Position numbers and translations under genes: made by a program. The notes under the pieces were generated by a model. It was not told where the DNA came from and ran no database searches. It saw nothing but the letters and a program-made list of their open reading frames with translations. From Bacillus cereus group sp. RP43 (lineage in GTDB: Bacteria; Bacillota; Bacilli; Bacillales; Bacillaceae_G): a stretch of 64,000 nt of DNA. Location: positions 2,046,001 through 2,110,000 of the forward strand of contig NZ_JARVHQ010000001.1 of the NCBI RefSeq assembly GCF_040459645.1, read 5' to 3'. Positions 59,892 to 64,000 of this stretch are shown here, piece after piece (within the stretch, counting starts at the first letter, position 1; the number at the start of each line of letters is the position of its first letter).

Positions 59892-60392
59892 ATGGAAATA
59901 AGACAATTAAACCCAACTGATGCTGAAGAGTATCTTTCTATAAGACTTGAAGCACTCCAAGATAGCCCATATGCTTTTGCATCAAGCTATGAAGAGGAAA
60001 AAAATCAAACAGCAGAAAAGTACAAAATTAGATTTACTACACCAGTAAACACATTTACTTTTGGTGCTTTCGAAGAGTCTCAAGTTGTTGGGGTTGTTAC
60101 ATTAATCAGGGAGTAAATATTAAAGTTAAGCCATAGAGCAAATATTGTGGCGATGTATATTAAACCAGAAAAACGCGGAATTGGATTAGGGAAAGCTCTA
60201 ATCTCTAAAGCAGTTGAAAAAGCAGATAACCTAGAAGGCATTGAGCAAATCTATTTAAGTGTTGTAACAACTAATATTCCTGCTAAAAAATTGTATGCCT
60301 CTTGTGAATTTGAGGTATTTGGAAAAGATAAAAAGGCATTGAAATTTGATAATACATATTATGACGAGGAGCATATGGTTTTATTTCTTTAA
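59892..60392 (+). pseudogene. GNAT acetyltransferase interrupted by a nonsense codon
   Basis: The frame starts MEIRQLNPTDAEEYLSIRLE with AGGAGAG upstream, reaches FEESQVVGVVTLIRE, then meets TAA at 60114-60116. The same frame continues without another stop as HRANIVAMYIKPEKRGIGLG (motif A) and AKKLYASCEFEVFGKDKKAL to 60392. A full GNAT of about 166 residues is therefore split by one nonsense codon with no indel. The downstream part lacks its own ribosome site. Confidence 0.88.
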
Positions 60393-60473
60393 ACATTTTG
60401 TTCTTGAACCAGTGCTTTAATTGAGCAAAAAACTAAGAAATTTCAACTTCTGCTTTCGATAATTATGTAAATG

Positions 60474-60502
60474 AGCTGTCCATATGGGCGGCTTATTTTT
60501 TT
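60474..60502 (+). terminator. terminator after the GNAT pseudogene
   Basis: AGCTGTCC, ATAT, GGGCGGCT, then TATTTTTTTG. Further hairpins without genes lie at 60539-60573 (CCACATATTA/TAATATGTGG) and 60626-60650 (GGCACC-TTA-GGGTGTC with T7). Confidence 0.7.
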
Positions 60503-60768
60503 GCTTAGCGTGTTTTTCTTCAAGAATGCTAGCGGTACCCACATATTACTTAGAGTGGTAAAATAATATGTGGATGGGAGTCCAATACATATTATTAAAA
60601 TTAAAGTGGTTCAAGTCGGAGGAAGGCACCTTAGGGTGTCTTTTTTTACGACAATAGATGAGCTTGATGGACGTCAATAAGGACGTTTTGCTAAGCAGGT
60701 TTCATTATATGTGAAAATGCTGCAAAACAACAAAGACATACTGTGAAATGACTTTACCGGATATAAGA

Positions 60769-60795
60769 AGAGAGCCAATTGGCCCTCTTTTTTAC
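60769..60795. terminator. hairpin terminator
   Basis: AGAGAGCCAATTGGCCCTCT followed by TTTTTA; convergent with the exosporium protein gene. Confidence 0.7.
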
Positions 60796-60836
60796 TATTC
60801 ATCTTCTTATTAAAATTATTTTTTTAATGTGCGATA

Positions 60837-61569
<733 letters not shown>

Positions 61570-61671
61570 TAAATGCTCCATACTAGATAAATGATCTTTA
61601 CAAAAGCGGAATCGCTCTTTTCTTATATTCATTCGACAAAATAGTTGTAATCCGTCAGACACAGAAACAGA

Positions 61672-61726
61672 CATAAAAAACGCCATCCTTTCCTATGATT
61701 CTACAGAAAGAATAGCGTATTTTTTC
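61672..61726. terminator. bidirectional terminator
   Basis: AAAAACGCCATCCTTTC pairs with GAAAGAATAGCGTATTTTTT; related in sequence to the palindrome at 17391. It ends the permease operon. A half copy of the palindromic repeat (TAACTTGGTAGCGATATGAT, 61751-61785) lies beside it. Confidence 0.75.
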
Positions 61727-61803
61727 ATTTTAGGGGGCATTTCTTTTTGTTAACTTGGTAGCGATATGATGATACCCCCTGTAAGTGAGAATTAAAGCTG
61801 TGT

Positions 61804-62793
61804 TTATGCTTGATGTTTGAATGTAAACAATTCATTTTCAGGTACCTGCAAAACACTCTTATTAGTATTTTTAACAGAGATACTGGCAGTTCTGTTTCTT
61901 TCTAAAGAATCTTGAATACTATCAGTTATTTTATTCGCAGCTAGAACAGTCAAACTAAAGAAGGTTATCGGAACCATTGGAATCCAAGTATCAGCAGATA
62001 GAGAAGGATAATACATCCCAATTAAACCAGTCCACTCATGTGTTACAGAATCAGCCTCATCACCATAAAGAACTGTTCCACCAAAAAACAAATTTATTAA
62101 ACCTAAATGAAGCAACAATGTTAGTGTTTGTACGAATTGTTGCATAAGCATTATTATAAACGTTGGAACCAGGTGAGGAAGAATGTGCTTAACAACAATG
62201 TATAATTTTCCGCCACCGAGGATCTTTGCAGCTTCAACAAACTCTTCAGTTTGCAATTTCCTTACTTCATTTGCAACATATAATGATAGAGTGGGAACAC
62301 TTAAAAGAACAATCACAGCCAATTGGAATAGAAGTCTTTGGTAAAATGGAGCCGGTATCGTCCCATTTGTATAAATAAGTACTTCTGATAATATGAAATA
62401 ACAAATCATAACCATTGGTACGATTGTAAAACTATCAAAAAATGCTTCAATTTTTTTAAACCCTCTTTTAACATATGCACCAAGTAAAAAACCGATTATA
62501 ACGCCTAACACCATGCGTAATATGGCTACTACGATTGCAAACCCAATAGTCCATTTTGCCCCTTCAATTATCAGATTGAGTAAGTCGTACCCCGCTCTAT
62601 CGGTACCAAATAAAAATTGCATTGAAGGTGGAAATGGAGGAACTTCAGGATAACCAGTTTTATCATATTGAAGGATTACCTTATGTATATTTCCGTCATT
62701 AAAAACAGTATTTCCTATACTTAGGACCATTAATATTGTTAAAAATAAACCACCTAACCAGAACCGTTTATCACGTTTTAAATAATTCCACAT
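61804..62793 (-). CDS. ABC transporter permease (DppC/OppC-like)
   Basis: This 329-residue permease has one N-terminal helix (WLGGLFLTILMVLSIGNTVF), a periplasm-side loop with PPFPPSMQFLFGTDRAGYDL typical of OppC/DppC, then a binding-protein-dependent core with EFVEAAKILGGGKLYIVVKH near the EAA loop (EAA...G). It works with the preceding permease as a heterodimer. No binding protein or ATPase gene lies within the window. GAAGGAGAAAATATAAT precedes the ATG. Substrate unknown; peptides are likely. Confidence 0.88.
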   Translation of the reverse strand: MWNYLKRDKRFWLGGLFLTILMVLSIGNTVFNDGNIHKVILQYDKTGYPEVPPFPPSMQFLFGTDRAGYDLLNLIIEGAKWTIGFAIVVAILRMVLGVIIGFLLGAYVKRGFKKIEAFFDSFTIVPMVMICYFILSEVLIYTNGTIPAPFYQRLLFQLAVIVLLSVPTLSLYVANEVRKLQTEEFVEAAKILGGGKLYIVVKHILPHLVPTFIIMLMQQFVQTLTLLLHLGLINLFFGGTVLYGDEADSVTHEWTGLIGMYYPSLSADTWIPMVPITFFSLTVLAANKITDSIQDSLERNRTASISVKNTNKSVLQVPENELFTFKHQA

Positions 62794-62794
62794 A

Positions 62795-63664
62795 TTATAT
62801 TTTCTCCTTCATCGCAGTAGGTACCAACCAATGGAAACATTTAAAAAATAAGAATATAGGTAAGTAAATTAATATTAATCCAACCGTGAATACCTCAACA
62901 CTTTGGTATTCTTTAATAAAAACAAAGAATCCGAGAGTATTGAAAATCGATTCTATTATGTATAAGTTAGAGAGCATAAACCATATATTAGCTTTTACAA
63001 AGAACACAGTACTTAATAGAACGTTTCTTAGTACATGGTGGTTTAAAATATGAAGACGATCCATACCCTTTGAAGCAGCGAACAACACATAATCCTTTCT
63101 CAACTCATCCTCAAATCTTAGAAGTAAGAACTTAACAAACATGATAACGGTAGGTATACAAAAACAGATAATCGGTAAGAGTCGAACCTTCTGGTCTCCA
63201 ATTCCTGCTACTTGTGCTGCCATAACACCAGTTTTCTGGAATATCCATACCACCAACAATTGGGAACCAACAATAAACAATATGTCAGGTAAAGATTGAA
63301 GAAATAACATGAATTCTTTAATCCTATTCTGCCATTTTTCGTTAACCCTTAAGATTATGTGTACTAGTATAAATGACACTATTAATGAAACAATCAGTGA
63401 AATTGAGAGTATAACCATCGTCTCTTTATAGTGAAAAAATATTTGTGGGAACAAATCCTTTTTAATCTTCATACCATACTGCATAGATGAAGCATGTAGT
63501 ATTATCTTCTCGCAAATTTTATAAATACTACTAAAATACCCTGGAATATCTATTGAAAGCCCTTTGAATAGAATTGGTAGAGAGCCAACCGCTAGTATAC
63601 CGACAAACGACAACAATAGATGAATAATTAGCTCCCAGCCTGATAGAATGATTTTCTTCGACAC
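62795..63664 (-). CDS. ABC transporter permease (DppB/OppB-like)
   Basis: This 289-residue protein has six hydrophobic segments; DYVLFAASKGMDRLHILNHH is the EAA-type coupling loop (A-A-S-K-G) and NLYIIESIFNTLGFFVFI is typical of DppB. It starts with GTG after GAAGGATG and stops one base before the next permease gene, so the two are one operon. The N-terminal domain is shortened compared with OppB and carries a long soluble stretch (ICEKIILHASSMQYGMKIKK). Confidence 0.85.
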   Translation of the reverse strand: MSKKIILSGWELIIHLLLSFVGILAVGSLPILFKGLSIDIPGYFSSIYKICEKIILHASSMQYGMKIKKDLFPQIFFHYKETMVILSISLIVSLIVSFILVHIILRVNEKWQNRIKEFMLFLQSLPDILFIVGSQLLVVWIFQKTGVMAAQVAGIGDQKVRLLPIICFCIPTVIMFVKFLLLRFEDELRKDYVLFAASKGMDRLHILNHHVLRNVLLSTVFFVKANIWFMLSNLYIIESIFNTLGFFVFIKEYQSVEVFTVGLILIYLPIFLFFKCFHWLVPTAMKEKI

Positions 63665-63765
63665 AGAACCACATCCTTCTTACTTAATTTTCCACTCTCA
63701 ATAATAGATTTAATTTTCAGAAATGTAAACCCTTATATCGGTATAGGTAAACTTTCAACGGGGCA

Positions 63766-63817
63766 TTTACAAAAATATGGTTTAATTCAAAATTGAATTA
63801 ATCCATATTTTTGTAAA
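63766..63817. repeat. long near-perfect inverted repeat
   Basis: TTTACAAAAATATGG plus TTTAATTCAA, then TTGAATTAAT plus CCATATTTTTGTAAA: 25-bp arms with one mismatch and a 2-base loop. No T run beyond the arm. The rest of 63665-64000 shows no complete gene; a frame entering the right edge (SITVEEFEKAVM) may be the start or part of the next gene. Confidence 0.7.
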
Positions 63818-64000
63818 CACTAAACTTATAAACTTGGAGCTCTATTATAGAATTGGCTAAAATCTAACATCATTTAGAGCATCGTTATTTTAAAGTCCTT
63901 GATAGTTTTGTATTTCCTATGATAAGGGAAGTCCGTGAAAAAACGGATGATCTTTAGCCTATTCTATTACCGTTGAGGAGTTTGAAAAGGCCGTAATGGA

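Overview
This window is chromosomal DNA from a member of the Bacillus cereus group. The support is its AT-rich composition, dispersed bcr1 repeats, an exosporium collagen-like protein with a BclA-type leader, a guanine riboswitch, an S-box and a T-box, and many Bacillus-type small genes. The strain cannot be named from sequence alone. No rRNA, tRNA, CRISPR array or intact transposase was found.

Layout. 1-3.4 kb: the 3' end of trpS, then a ROK-repressor locus (maltose acetyltransferase, an internally deleted MFS transporter and the repressor) marked by three near-identical operators. 3.5-14 kb: small metabolic genes (NUDIX, DUF2785, GNAT, tyrosine phosphatase, HAD nucleotidase), a 41-bp tandem repeat, an XRE/DUF3796 pair, an ABC-2 exporter and an SDR. 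14-24 kb: a lipoprotein, a redox regulator divergent from a nitroreductase, alkaline phosphatase, a short pyruvate kinase, and a full-length HisS paralogue behind a leader peptide carrying three consecutive His codons. 24-29 kb: a stand-alone condensation-fold protein, a lipoprotein nucleosidase under a guanine riboswitch, a secreted nuclease and an RraA-like protein. 29-36 kb: an uptake locus made of an LPXTG protein with transcobalamin-like domain content, a DUF4430 lipoprotein, and ECF T, A-A and S components. 36-47 kb: an S-box in front of a small protein of unknown function, a possible structured RNA, an AtoE transporter, an elevated-GC PrmC-like methyltransferase, and an amino-acid permease / IclR / RocB group. 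47-56 kb is accessory: a kinase-like protein, a T-box-controlled RimJ/L acetyltransferase, two serine hydrolases (one elevated in GC and joined to a broken VOC gene), and a virginiamycin B lyase with its known catalytic residues in place. 56-64 kb: a serine-dehydratase-beta-like protein, a 5-aminolevulinate synthase translationally coupled to an EamA exporter, a nonsense-broken GNAT, the exosporium protein and two oligopeptide-type permeases.

The most unusual observations are the His leader attenuator before hisS, the T-box before an acetyltransferase, the ALAS-EamA operon in a genus that normally makes heme by the C5 pathway, the guanine riboswitch on an exported nucleosidase with an Asp-to-Asn change, and the cell-surface transcobalamin-like/ECF locus. 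A palindromic repeat of about 150 bp (three full copies and several halves) and bcr1 copies mark the intergenic and accessory regions.
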